From an uncultured Rikenellaceae bacterium (lineage in GTDB: Bacteria > Bacteroidota > Bacteroidia > Bacteroidales > Rikenellaceae), in assembly GCA_910588925.1 (NCBI GenBank), contig CAJURV010000001.1, positions 72,433-136,432 on the forward strand: a DNA stretch of 64,000 nt, given 5' to 3'. The translations under genes were made by a program, and so were the position numbers. Shown here in pieces: positions 32,835 through 41,623 of the stretch; within the stretch, counting starts at the first letter, position 1, and the number at the start of each line of letters is the position of its first letter. The notes under the pieces are model-generated. The model was not told the origin of the DNA and ran no database searches. It worked only from the letters and a program-made list of their open reading frames with translations.

Positions 32835-35786
32835 CTAAATAATAACCGCCTTAGAGACCCTACCGTCGACCACTACCGTTAAATCGCGATCGAAACGCAC
32901 ATGTCTCAGATACGTACCCTTATGTTCAGGATTCATGGCTCTGAGGCTGTCGAAATCGAGTATTCCTTTTCCCGCACTCGGATTGAGAGTAACATACCCC
33001 ACCCCGAAAGAGGTGAGGTTCTGAAAGAAATGGGTGCCTTGGCTGGGCTCTATATCGAAGCCGGGCAGACCGCATTCCGCTATCACACGAGCCTGCGATA
33101 TGTCCGCCCACTTAACCGGTATGCCGAGCCACGGATCGGATGATCCCCAACGCCCCGGACCTATGAGCACGTATGGAGTGCCGCTCTGCACCATTTCGCG
33201 ATTAAAGGCCTCCACCTCGCGAGCCATCTCCTCGGTATGCGCCGAGTCGAAAAGGTCGGGATCTACATATACGATGTCGCGTAATCCGGTTATCTCGCCC
33301 AACCCTAAGGCCGATTCGGCATACAATATGGGAGATGATGACGCGACACGCTCCCAATCGACACGTTCGTCGCTACGCGGCCCTACTATAGGCCTTATCT
33401 GCAACACATTGAAATTTATATCGTGTCCTTTGGGCACATCCATATCTACCGCAAACTCTATCTCCACCTCCTCCAGCATCTCGCGGCGTCCGGTGTCTAA
33501 CAGACGCGAAAGTATCTCCGCAAGAGGGAAACGGTCGTATTTGAGCACCGAAGCGAACGTTATCACCTTGCGTCCCGAAGCCGAGGGCGAATCGGAGAGC
33601 GTACCGTCCGAGTGGTTCCATACGGAGGCTACATAAGAGGTATTACGATACCCGGCCACGTCCTGAATATCGAGGCAGTCTATATTGACCCCGTCGTCTA
33701 CCGACGTTCTGAAACGACGCGGCGACAACGAGAGGGCGTACATCTTATGTTGGGTGTCGCGCAAGGCCATATCGGGGGAAGAGAGCTGCAACAGCCTTTT
33801 GGGATAACGCGGAGAGAAGCGTAAAGTCTGCCCCCCTTCCACCACCATCTTGCCTAGACCGAGGGCTATATTGGCGATACCCTCCTCGACTCTCTCGTCG
33901 CCAACCGGATAGTAGTTGATAGAACGGGCAACACCCGAGATGGTAGGAAAGAAATAACCGTTTTCCTCCGTGCCGCACACCTGCTGTATGACCACAGCCA
34001 TCTTCTCCTCCGACAGGAGGTTGGAGCTGGCCAATATGTAGGCACGCGAACCGCGGAAATAGACCGACGCATAAACGCTCTTTACAGCCTTTATCAAAAG
34101 GCGTAACATCTGTTCGTCGTCTTCCACACGCGGCACCATATATGTACTGTACACACCGGCGAACGGCTGGTAATGCGAATCTTCCAACTTAGACGACGAA
34201 CGCACCGCCAAAGGCCCGGTGACGTGACGTATGAACACGCGCAACTGTTCTATAAGCTCCTCCGAGAGGCGTGCCCCCAGAAACTCCGAGAGAATGTACT
34301 GATCGTCCTCCTCGGACTGTATGACGTATTGCAGGCCGTTCACCCTGATGAAGTCGTCGAAATAGTCGGTGGCTATCACCACGGTACGCGGAATGGTTAT
34401 GCGCACACCCGGGAAAGCGTCGAGCAACCGGTAACAGTAAAGGATGCTGTTGAGAAAGGCCAGCCCCCGCGCCTTGCCGCCCATAGATCCGTCGCCCATA
34501 CGCGCGAACCATATAAAGCGGTTATAGCTGTCTTTGTCGAAATGGGCTATCACCCCCTGACCTATATAACTGCGATAACGCTCTATCTCTCCGCGCACGA
34601 AATCACGCATATCGGCCAACGACGGGAAATTATCCACCCTCATGCGCCTCATCTTCTCGCCCAAACTAAACAACCCTCTGGCATAAAACCACTTAGACAG
34701 ATGGTTGCGCGAAGTGTGCCATAGCAAAACCTCATCGCTTATATGCTTAAGCGCCGACTGCATGGCTCCAAGCGTCTCGGCCTTCGTCACCTCCGCTCCG
34801 GTCTCGGGGTCGGTGAATATGAACGGACCGAACATAAGCTCCCGTGTAATATAGTCGGAGAGCTCGGTAAGCAATGTTTCGGAATATTTGTTTATGAAAT
34901 TCACCCCCAACTCGTCTGCGACGGCTCGCCGCTCTTCCGACGACGACTGCAACACGAACGGCAGGAAAGGATCTGCGGCCCTGACATGGCGGCAAAGCTC
35001 TATGCCACCCTCTATACGTTCGCTGTGAGCGGCATCTACGGCAAAGGATATGTCGGAGATGATACCCAACAGATTGCCCGAATAGCGGGAATATATATCG
35101 TAGGCCTCCGAGAGGTTGCGCGCCAGCAACACCTTGGGACGCGCCCTGCGGTGAAGCATCTGCTGTTGTTCGTTGAGCGCCTCTTTGAGAAACTCCCGCG
35201 ACTGCGACACTATCAGCTTATAGAGCATAGGGAGATAGGTGGAGTAATACTTTACGGAGTCCTCCACCAGAAGTATGGCCTGCACGCCCTGACCTATGTC
35301 GTACGGAGCGTTGATATCGTCTTCCAACAATTTGACTATCGCCAACAACAGATCGGCATTGCCCATCCAGCAAAAGATATAGTCGATAGCCTCCGAAGAA
35401 TGCTCCTCCAAACGACGCGTCACCTTTTGCGAGAAGTGATAAAGCAATACCACCGGCACCTCCGGCATACGTTCCTTGACACGCTCGGCGAACTCGAACA
35501 CACCCATAGGGCCTATGTTGAGCATGGTGATGACAAGATCGAACCTCTCTCCGGCATCTATCATGGCCAAAGCTCTCCGGGCATCGGGCGCATGTACGAA
35601 GGTAGGCGGGTTATTGAGGTTGAGCTCGTTGTATTCGGTATTTATCTGCGCCTCTACGCGCCCCTCCTCTTCCAGAGAGAAAAGGTCGAAAGAACTGCAT
35701 ATCAAAAGAATGCGACCTATACGACGACTCATAAGCGAGCCGTAGTCGATCTCGTCGTGGCCGGTGAGGGTATCTATATCGTACAT
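32835..35786 (-). CDS. Two-receiver / PPDK-type ATP-grasp fusion protein
   Basis: 983 residues, no signal peptide. Residues about 24-155 resemble a response-regulator receiver that has lost its phospho-acceptor (FDLVITMLNI where Asp is expected). Residues about 168-320 form a second, intact-looking receiver: acidic pair Glu175-Asp176, Asp245 as likely phosphorylation site and Lys300. From about 430 to 810 there is a PEP-synthase/PPDK N-terminal ATP-grasp domain (GSMGGKARGLAFLN, PLAVRSSSKLEDS, NVLQIRPI). The His swivelling domain and the PEP-binding barrel of true PPDK are missing, so it cannot run the full reaction. Likely role: phospho-signal-controlled ATP-dependent phosphotransfer or ligation, substrate unknown. 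It starts 3 bases after luxS. Confidence 0.8.
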   Translation of the reverse strand: MYDIDTLTGHDEIDYGSLMSRRIGRILLICSSFDLFSLEEEGRVEAQINTEYNELNLNNPPTFVHAPDARRALAMIDAGERFDLVITMLNIGPMGVFEFAERVKERMPEVPVVLLYHFSQKVTRRLEEHSSEAIDYIFCWMGNADLLLAIVKLLEDDINAPYDIGQGVQAILLVEDSVKYYSTYLPMLYKLIVSQSREFLKEALNEQQQMLHRRARPKVLLARNLSEAYDIYSRYSGNLLGIISDISFAVDAAHSERIEGGIELCRHVRAADPFLPFVLQSSSEERRAVADELGVNFINKYSETLLTELSDYITRELMFGPFIFTDPETGAEVTKAETLGAMQSALKHISDEVLLWHTSRNHLSKWFYARGLFSLGEKMRRMRVDNFPSLADMRDFVRGEIERYRSYIGQGVIAHFDKDSYNRFIWFARMGDGSMGGKARGLAFLNSILYCYRLLDAFPGVRITIPRTVVIATDYFDDFIRVNGLQYVIQSEEDDQYILSEFLGARLSEELIEQLRVFIRHVTGPLAVRSSSKLEDSHYQPFAGVYSTYMVPRVEDDEQMLRLLIKAVKSVYASVYFRGSRAYILASSNLLSEEKMAVVIQQVCGTEENGYFFPTISGVARSINYYPVGDERVEEGIANIALGLGKMVVEGGQTLRFSPRYPKRLLQLSSPDMALRDTQHKMYALSLSPRRFRTSVDDGVNIDCLDIQDVAGYRNTSYVASVWNHSDGTLSDSPSASGRKVITFASVLKYDRFPLAEILSRLLDTGRREMLEEVEIEFAVDMDVPKGHDINFNVLQIRPIVGPRSDERVDWERVASSSPILYAESALGLGEITGLRDIVYVDPDLFDSAHTEEMAREVEAFNREMVQSGTPYVLIGPGRWGSSDPWLGIPVKWADISQARVIAECGLPGFDIEPSQGTHFFQNLTSFGVGYVTLNPSAGKGILDFDSLRAMNPEHKGTYLRHVRFDRDLTVVVDGRVSKAVII

Positions 35787-35789
35787 GGT

Positions 35790-36263
35790 CTACTCCTCCA
35801 GCACGGGATATTCCGTCTCGTACACGCCGCCGGGCACGAATATATCGCGCAGTTTAAGAGCCAGAGCACGCGCCGCCTCCAGATCGTTGAGGCGATAGTT
35901 GCCGCATTGACGCGGATTGGCAGCCGGTATGGCGTCGGTAGTTATTACGAAATCGAAAGCCTCCACCAATGCAGCGGCTATCTCTTCTCTCTCCGCCTCG
36001 CGGTTGAGAAGCAGGTAGAACCCTGTGCAGCACCCCATAGGACCGACATAAAGTATGTTGTCGGCAAAAGGAGCCGACGACCTTAGCGAGGTAGCCAGAC
36101 AATGTTCGAAAGTGTGCATCACGGCCTGCGGTATGCCCTCCTCCTGCGAGCGGCGAGGCGCCACGAAACGGAGGTCGTAGGTATATACCTTTCCCGGCTC
36201 GGCCTGAAGATATATGCCCGGATTAAGACGCGTGTGGTCGATAGAGAACGATACTGGTGTCAT
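35790..36263 (-). CDS. luxS: S-ribosylhomocysteine lyase LuxS
   Basis: Splits S-ribosylhomocysteine into homocysteine and DPD, the precursor of autoinducer 2. 157 residues with metal ligands His50 and His54 (HTFEH) and Cys120 (PRQCGNY), and catalytic Cys78 in GPMGCCTGFYL. The residue after the catalytic Cys is Cys here, where Arg or Gln is usual. The gene is squeezed between a metalloprotease gene and the receiver-PPDK fusion with 3-base gaps on both sides, so all three are co-transcribed. No pfs/mtn is nearby. Confidence 0.95.
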   Translation of the reverse strand: MTPVSFSIDHTRLNPGIYLQAEPGKVYTYDLRFVAPRRSQEEGIPQAVMHTFEHCLATSLRSSAPFADNILYVGPMGCCTGFYLLLNREAEREEIAAALVEAFDFVITTDAIPAANPRQCGNYRLNDLEAARALALKLRDIFVPGGVYETEYPVLEE

Positions 36264-36266
36264 AGT

Positions 36267-38099
36267 CTAATGTATTATTGTTATCTCGGGCTTGGGGGCG
36301 TCGGCATCCACATAGCTCAGAGACTTAACCGCACCGGAGCGTGTCACGCCCACTATGCCGTAATCGAGGGTATGATCTATACGACGTTTCTGATCCGGTG
36401 TGATCTCGAAAGCATACCCAAAGAAATAGTCCATCACATTGACGGACGTAAACCTGCTACCGTCGCACGATATGCGCGAGAAATCGTGTACGCCAGTCTG
36501 TTCGAAGGTCTTGAGATATAGGGAGCGGTCGTAGTCAGGAGTGTCGGCGCAATAGTCGTCCTTACCGCATCCGTTATCGCTGAAAGCGTGCAACAGGCCG
36601 AAAAGGTGACCGGCCTCGTGCGCGAAAGTCATGCCGTCGTTCGTAGACATTACCGCCTCGTTGTCGAGCACTATTCCGTGCATATAGTCGAGCGGATGGG
36701 TGAAATAGTAATCGCCCGAAGCCAGACCGGAAAGAGGCTTGCTCTCGGGCACACTAGGGATAGTGGCATATCCGGCCACATCGAGCATGGATACGTCCAT
36801 GACCCATACGTTGACATACTTTTTGGGGTCCCACAGATTGAAGCTGTCATTGTAGTCGCCATCGAAAATGAACTGGTCGTCGGTAAGGGAGAGGGGCCGC
36901 GACACTGCTATACGGTGTATCCCCGGCTCGGCAAGCGGCTCGCCCCACGGCGTATGTGTCGCGGGCACGAACTCGACGCCGGTATCGACACCCCCGCCGA
37001 ACCGTCCGCGCCAGATAAAGTTAGCCATATCTATCTGATTGTAGACCGCTTCGGCCGACACGTTCTCGACGACACTGCCGCTACCGCTGTAGTAGACATG
37101 GAACACGACCGGGATTTTCATATCCGCCGGACCCACCGCCGGCAACGCAGGCACGGAGAATGTCTGCGTGTCGCTGTAATAGGTCCGACGGTCGGTGGCC
37201 ATGGCGTAACGTATATTATAGCTTCTTCCCGGTATCAGACCGCGATAGATATTGGCCTTAATATCCAAATATATGTTGTTGGCGTCCTGACCGCCCATCC
37301 CTACCGTCATCGACCTGCCGCCGGGACCGGGGAGAGGATCGCTCCAACTGATGTAGTAACCGGCCGACGTTATCTTCTCTCCTGCCGAGAGTCGGCCGGT
37401 ACGTATCTTCATCTTGACGACGGCGTTTAAATAGCTGTCGACCGTCACGTCTCCGTCTATCGAGATTTCGTCCTTTCCGGCCTGCCATATAACCGTGCTG
37501 TCTATATCGCCTCTGTCGGAAGCGAAGTAGACGACGCCTTTTCGCGGACTTTCGCCGGTATTCTCGTCTACCTCCACGGCCACCTGAGACAAGGTGGCAT
37601 AGCTCGAAGCACGCAGATGTATCCACTCCGCACCCTCTTTCACCGACGGTGTAACCGAAACGCCGTCGTAGAGCGGAGCGAGCATCACCACTGCACCTTT
37701 ACGGCCTACCGACACCAGACTGTCGACCCTTATCATGCCATTCCCGGATATGGCCTTGCCGCGTTGCACTATCGCAAACTCCGACCTGCCGCCGCCGGCA
37801 CTGAATACAACGGAGCCGCTACGCCTTTGGCCGTCGTTGCGCCCCACCGCTATTACCGCCGCTCCGGACTCCATACGTTCGAGCTGGCACCACGACGGCA
37901 AACCCGTAACCTCCACGTCGAAATCGGACTCGTAATCGACAACCACGAGAGTGGAGGTATAGTCGACGATATAGCTCTCTACGGGAAATGAGATACGACC
38001 GTCGTTACCATCGCCGTCGCCGTCTTTTTTACATCCTACCGCAACGGCCGCCGACAAGACGACCATGACAGCAATGGCGTATAATCTTCCGTACATCAT
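36267..38099 (-). CDS. BACON-domain zinc metalloprotease lipoprotein (metzincin)
   Basis: 610 residues. Lipoprotein signal with lipobox AVAVGC (Cys23). The N-terminal half contains BACON-like beta-sandwich repeats (LPSWCQLERMESGAAVIAV, GAEWIHLRASSYA), then a fibronectin-like region. The C-terminal half is a metzincin of the pappalysin-like M43 type, with zinc motif HEAGHLFGLLH (about 493-503) and Met-turn SVNVMDYFF. It matches a recognised Bacteroidetes family of zinc-dependent metalloproteinase lipoproteins. It is probably at the cell surface. It precedes luxS by 3 bases. Confidence 0.85.
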   Translation of the reverse strand: MMYGRLYAIAVMVVLSAAVAVGCKKDGDGDGNDGRISFPVESYIVDYTSTLVVVDYESDFDVEVTGLPSWCQLERMESGAAVIAVGRNDGQRRSGSVVFSAGGGRSEFAIVQRGKAISGNGMIRVDSLVSVGRKGAVVMLAPLYDGVSVTPSVKEGAEWIHLRASSYATLSQVAVEVDENTGESPRKGVVYFASDRGDIDSTVIWQAGKDEISIDGDVTVDSYLNAVVKMKIRTGRLSAGEKITSAGYYISWSDPLPGPGGRSMTVGMGGQDANNIYLDIKANIYRGLIPGRSYNIRYAMATDRRTYYSDTQTFSVPALPAVGPADMKIPVVFHVYYSGSGSVVENVSAEAVYNQIDMANFIWRGRFGGGVDTGVEFVPATHTPWGEPLAEPGIHRIAVSRPLSLTDDQFIFDGDYNDSFNLWDPKKYVNVWVMDVSMLDVAGYATIPSVPESKPLSGLASGDYYFTHPLDYMHGIVLDNEAVMSTNDGMTFAHEAGHLFGLLHAFSDNGCGKDDYCADTPDYDRSLYLKTFEQTGVHDFSRISCDGSRFTSVNVMDYFFGYAFEITPDQKRRIDHTLDYGIVGVTRSGAVKSLSYVDADAPKPEITIIH

Positions 38100-38144
38100 A
38101 TCGAAACCAACTGTTTAACGGGCCGCTACACGAGGCATGTCCGC

Positions 38145-39143
38145 TCAAAGCATCACAGCCGTACCGCCCGCATGTTCTATCTCGGCAACCACCGGCTCAA
38201 TGAAACGGCGTGCGACAGTCTCGTCATCAGGATCGTCGCCCAGACAAACGGTACCGAAACCGGTATTGAGACAAAACTCCCTTACCATGGCACGCGTGAA
38301 ACGAACGCCCTCCGTAGAGTGCACCGGATGGCCGGTAAAACCCTCGAAAGCGGGATTTTCAGCTGTGGCTATGTCTATCACAGGCACTATCTTCATACCC
38401 AGATTATCGGCCGTATTCTTAATGTCACGCACCTGCGAATAGCTGTAGCAGTGTCCGGCAGGAGCCGCGGCATCGGGATTGACAAGGCTCATGGCCGAAC
38501 TGTTGATTTTCCACCCTTTGTCGTTCATGAATACCATATATACGGTGGTGACACCGGCAGCCGAAGCCTTGTGCAAACGGGCCTTTACCGTCTCGCAATC
38601 GACAGACTGCGACATGAGGTCCACCACGTCGGCCCTGTCGGCTGTGACCGGAGCCTTACTCGGAATCTCATCGGCTTTCACGAAGCGACGATTATTTTTG
38701 CGGGTCAACCGCTTGAAGAAACCCGTTTTATCGGTATAACCCGCTATAAGGGCGGTATACGCTTCGTTCATAGCGGCCGGAGAGGTGAAGTTAACCGTCA
38801 CCAGATTTTTCCCTACGCAGATGGAATAAGTGCCACCGCCCTTAACGCTGTCGACGGTAGAGGCAGTTATATTACGCGCGGCAGCGAAGTTGGAGAAACC
38901 GAACGCCGTAATACCTCTCATCTCCAGAAACAGTTGCAATTTTGCGGCGAAAGCCTGGGCTACGGCATCGTCCGGCGACACCACTATGCTGAAATCCTTT
39001 TCGAGACTGAACTCGGTAGTACCGGCGAACGGCATCTTGTCCCATATTCCCGAAATGGCGGCAAACGGCTCGCCCGCATATACATCGGCGGAAATAAGGA
39101 CAATAAGCGCCGCCGCAAAACGTTTAAACAAATTCATATACAT
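38145..39143 (-). CDS. Exported GH20-like protein, apparently catalytically degenerate
   Basis: 332 residues (or 330 from the Met at 39137). Signal peptide ends near ADVYA. Residues about 45-125 resemble the non-catalytic GH20b domain before beta-hexosaminidase barrels. The next part has SYSQVRDIKNTADNLGMKIVPVIDIA, like the GH20 strand that normally reads IPEID. The catalytic Asp-Glu motif region reads TVCLGDDPDD, where GGDE is expected, and the protein ends soon after, about half a barrel short. It may be a binding protein or a decayed enzyme. 45 bases separate it from the metalloprotease gene, so it may lead the luxS operon. Confidence 0.5.
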   Translation of the reverse strand: MYMNLFKRFAAALIVLISADVYAGEPFAAISGIWDKMPFAGTTEFSLEKDFSIVVSPDDAVAQAFAAKLQLFLEMRGITAFGFSNFAAARNITASTVDSVKGGGTYSICVGKNLVTVNFTSPAAMNEAYTALIAGYTDKTGFFKRLTRKNNRRFVKADEIPSKAPVTADRADVVDLMSQSVDCETVKARLHKASAAGVTTVYMVFMNDKGWKINSSAMSLVNPDAAAPAGHCYSYSQVRDIKNTADNLGMKIVPVIDIATAENPAFEGFTGHPVHSTEGVRFTRAMVREFCLNTGFGTVCLGDDPDDETVARRFIEPVVAEIEHAGGTAVML

Positions 39144-39270
39144 TTAATTTTGACAGAAACAAAAACAAACCGTCCCGATACGCTGCCGGACATGCCGGCC
39201 TAACGAAGTATTCGCAGACGGGAACCGCGCCGAACTCGCCACGGACCCCACGGGCCGATTCATACCAATG

Positions 39271-39278
39271 CAAAGATA
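39271..39278 (-). promoter_or_regulatory. -7 element of the GH20-like gene or luxS operon
   Basis: Minus-strand TATCTTTG is an exact TAnnTTTG match about 130 bases before the GH20-like start. No clear TTG upstream. Confidence 0.45.
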
Positions 39279-39355
39279 AGAATTTTTTACCTCGTTCCTT
39301 TTTAATTTCGCACAAAATTCGTTCCTTTGAACGATATTAGACAGTTTGCGGCAAG

Positions 39356-40072
39356 ATGAAAAACATAGTCATAATACCCACCTACAACGAGAAAGAGAAC
39401 ATAGAGGCCATAGTCGGGGCCGTGATGGCCTTGCCCTCGGGCTTCGATATACTGATAGTGGACGACGCATCTCCGGACGGCACTGCGGCAATAGTAAAGC
39501 GTATGCAGGAGAGCGAGAGCCGTCTTCACCTTATGGAACGTCCCGGAAAGGCAGGGCTCGGAACGGCATATATATGCGGATTCAAATGGGCCTTGGAGAG
39601 AGGCTACGACCGCATCTGTGAAATGGATGCCGATTTCTCGCACAACCCCGCCGACCTCGAACGCATGATAGAGATGGCAGACCGCGGCGCCGACGTGGTA
39701 GTAGGATCGCGGTACAAATGCGGTGTGAACGTGGTGAACTGGCCCATAGGACGTGTGATAATGTCGTATTACGCATCGCGTTACGTACGTATTGTCACAG
39801 GAATGCCTGTAAACGACGCCACCGCCGGATTCGTATGCTACAGCGCCGACGTATTGCGTGCTATCGACCTCGATGCCATAGGCATGAAGGGGTACGGTTT
39901 CCAGATAGAGATGAAATACACGGCATGGAAGCTCGGGTTCCGCATAGAGGAGCTATCGATAATATTCACCGACCGCACACGCGGAGAGTCCAAAATGAAC
40001 AGCGGGATATTCGGCGAAGCCTTTTGGGGCGTGCTCCGCTTACCGTTCAAAAAGATAAAAGGCAGACAATGA
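39356..40072 (+). CDS. Polyprenol-phosphate mannosyltransferase-like GT2
   Basis: 238-residue GT-A glycosyltransferase like dolichol-phosphate mannose synthase, transferring a sugar from a nucleotide sugar to polyprenyl phosphate at the inner leaflet. Seen: IIPTYNEKENI, VDDASPDG (35-42), the DxD region EMDADFSHNP (89-98), GSRY, and FTDRTRGESKM near the end. It lacks C-terminal membrane helices, so it is the soluble, membrane-associated type. Its stop overlaps the pyrC start as ATGA; this pair is common in Bacteroidetes. Confidence 0.92.
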   Translation: MKNIVIIPTYNEKENIEAIVGAVMALPSGFDILIVDDASPDGTAAIVKRMQESESRLHLMERPGKAGLGTAYICGFKWALERGYDRICEMDADFSHNPADLERMIEMADRGADVVVGSRYKCGVNVVNWPIGRVIMSYYASRYVRIVTGMPVNDATAGFVCYSADVLRAIDLDAIGMKGYGFQIEMKYTAWKLGFRIEELSIIFTDRTRGESKMNSGIFGEAFWGVLRLPFKKIKGRQ

Positions 40073-41412
40073 CAAAGATAGTTATAACCGGCGGCACCAT
40101 CGTCAACGAGGGTGTCGAGAAGCCGGGATATATAGTCGTATCCGACGACATAATAGAGAAGGTATCTTTCGGCGACTGTCCGCGCGAGGTGCTCGAAGGG
40201 GCGCAGCACATAGACGCCTCGGGGCTGTTGGTAATGCCCGGCGTAATAGACGATCAGGTACACTTCCGCGACCCTGGCCTCACCTACAAAGGAGACATGC
40301 ACAGCGAATCGCGTGCGGGAGTGGCCGGCGGTGTCACCTCGTTTATGGATATGCCCAACACGGTGCCACCCACGGTGACGCTCGAAGCCCTCGAAGACAA
40401 ATATCGCGACGCCGCCGGCAAGGCCATGTCCAACCACGCATTCTTCTTCGGAGCCACTGCCGACAACGTATCGCTCTTCGACAGGCTCGACCCTAAGCGC
40501 ATATGCGGGATAAAGCTATTCATGGGGTCGTCCACCGGCGGACTTCTCGTAGACGACAGCGCCGCACTCGACCGCATATTCTCCGCCGCACATCTGCCGC
40601 TGGCCGTACACTGCGAGGACGAAAGCCTGTTACGTGCAAACATGGCCGCGGCCAAAGCGAGATACGGCGATAACATCCCTACCGAGATGCACCCAGTAAT
40701 ACGCGACAGCGAGGTATGCTACCGCTCGTCGGCACGGGCCGTGGAGCTGGCACACAAGCACGGCACACGTCTTCACATACTGCACCTTAGCACCGAGCGC
40801 GAACTGTCGCTAATGGAGAGAGCGCCGCTCGAAGACAAGCAGGTGACAGGCGAGGTGTGCATGCACCACCTGTGGTTCACATCCGACGACTACCCCACCA
40901 AAGGCAACATGATAAAATGGAACCCGGCAGTAAAAGAGCTGCGCGACCGCGAGGTGCTGTTGCAGGGGTTATCCGACGGCCTCATAGACATAGCGGCCAC
41001 CGACCATGCGCCCCACACACTCGAAGAGAAAGAGCGGCCGTATATTAGCGCACCATCCGGAGGCCCCATGCTGCAACACTCGCTGGCGCTGATGCTGGAA
41101 ATAGCCTCAAGGCGCGGATTGGGCTATTCGTTCGCCGCCGACAAGATGGCACACAGGGTGGCACGGCTCTTCCGTATAGAACGACGCGGCTTTCTGCGGG
41201 AAGGGTATTACGCCGACATAGCGATAGTAGATCCCAAAGCCGACTGGACAGTCTCCCGCGAAAATACGCTGTACAAATGCGGGTGGTCGCCGCTGGAGGG
41301 GGTGAAATTATCGCACAAAGTGACGCACACTCTGGTAAACGGACACTTGGTATATGAAAGGGGCCGTTTCGACGAGGAGTACAGAGGCGTGCCGTTACGG
41401 TTCGACCGATAG
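40069..41412 (+). CDS. pyrC: Dihydroorotase
   Basis: Third step of pyrimidine synthesis: cyclises carbamoyl aspartate to dihydroorotate. 447 residues of the class I amidohydrolase type. Seen: GVIDDQVHFRDPGLTYKGD, MDMPNT, the Lys of GIKLFMGSS (carboxylated bridging Lys), VHCED, LHILHLST and the catalytic Asp in AATDHAPH. The first metal motif reads QVH where most dihydroorotases have HxH. I believe this occurs in other Bacteroidetes too, so the enzyme may still be active. The chosen ATG overlaps the GT2 stop by 4 bases; the longer frame upstream shadows GT2. Confidence 0.93.
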   Translation: MTKIVITGGTIVNEGVEKPGYIVVSDDIIEKVSFGDCPREVLEGAQHIDASGLLVMPGVIDDQVHFRDPGLTYKGDMHSESRAGVAGGVTSFMDMPNTVPPTVTLEALEDKYRDAAGKAMSNHAFFFGATADNVSLFDRLDPKRICGIKLFMGSSTGGLLVDDSAALDRIFSAAHLPLAVHCEDESLLRANMAAAKARYGDNIPTEMHPVIRDSEVCYRSSARAVELAHKHGTRLHILHLSTERELSLMERAPLEDKQVTGEVCMHHLWFTSDDYPTKGNMIKWNPAVKELRDREVLLQGLSDGLIDIAATDHAPHTLEEKERPYISAPSGGPMLQHSLALMLEIASRRGLGYSFAADKMAHRVARLFRIERRGFLREGYYADIAIVDPKADWTVSRENTLYKCGWSPLEGVKLSHKVTHTLVNGHLVYERGRFDEEYRGVPLRFDR

Positions 41413-41623
41413 CACGCTTTTACGGCATGCTTCACCTTAACCGATCAACCTAAGCCGGATGAAGATAAGCGAGATAATATCGGATTTTCATAATTTTTGC
41501 CTTTTCGTCCGGCGGGCTGTAGTGCGTGCATGAAGCCGCCTACATACCCATACTAAACCATACGTCGCAACGATCTATTACCGAATTAACGTCAATCAGG
41601 ATTAAAAAAGAGAACATCATCAC

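Noticed and set aside
34743..36086. 447-codon open frame opposite the receiver-PPDK and luxS genes
   Set aside because: Spans two genes on the other strand and reads as low-quality sequence.
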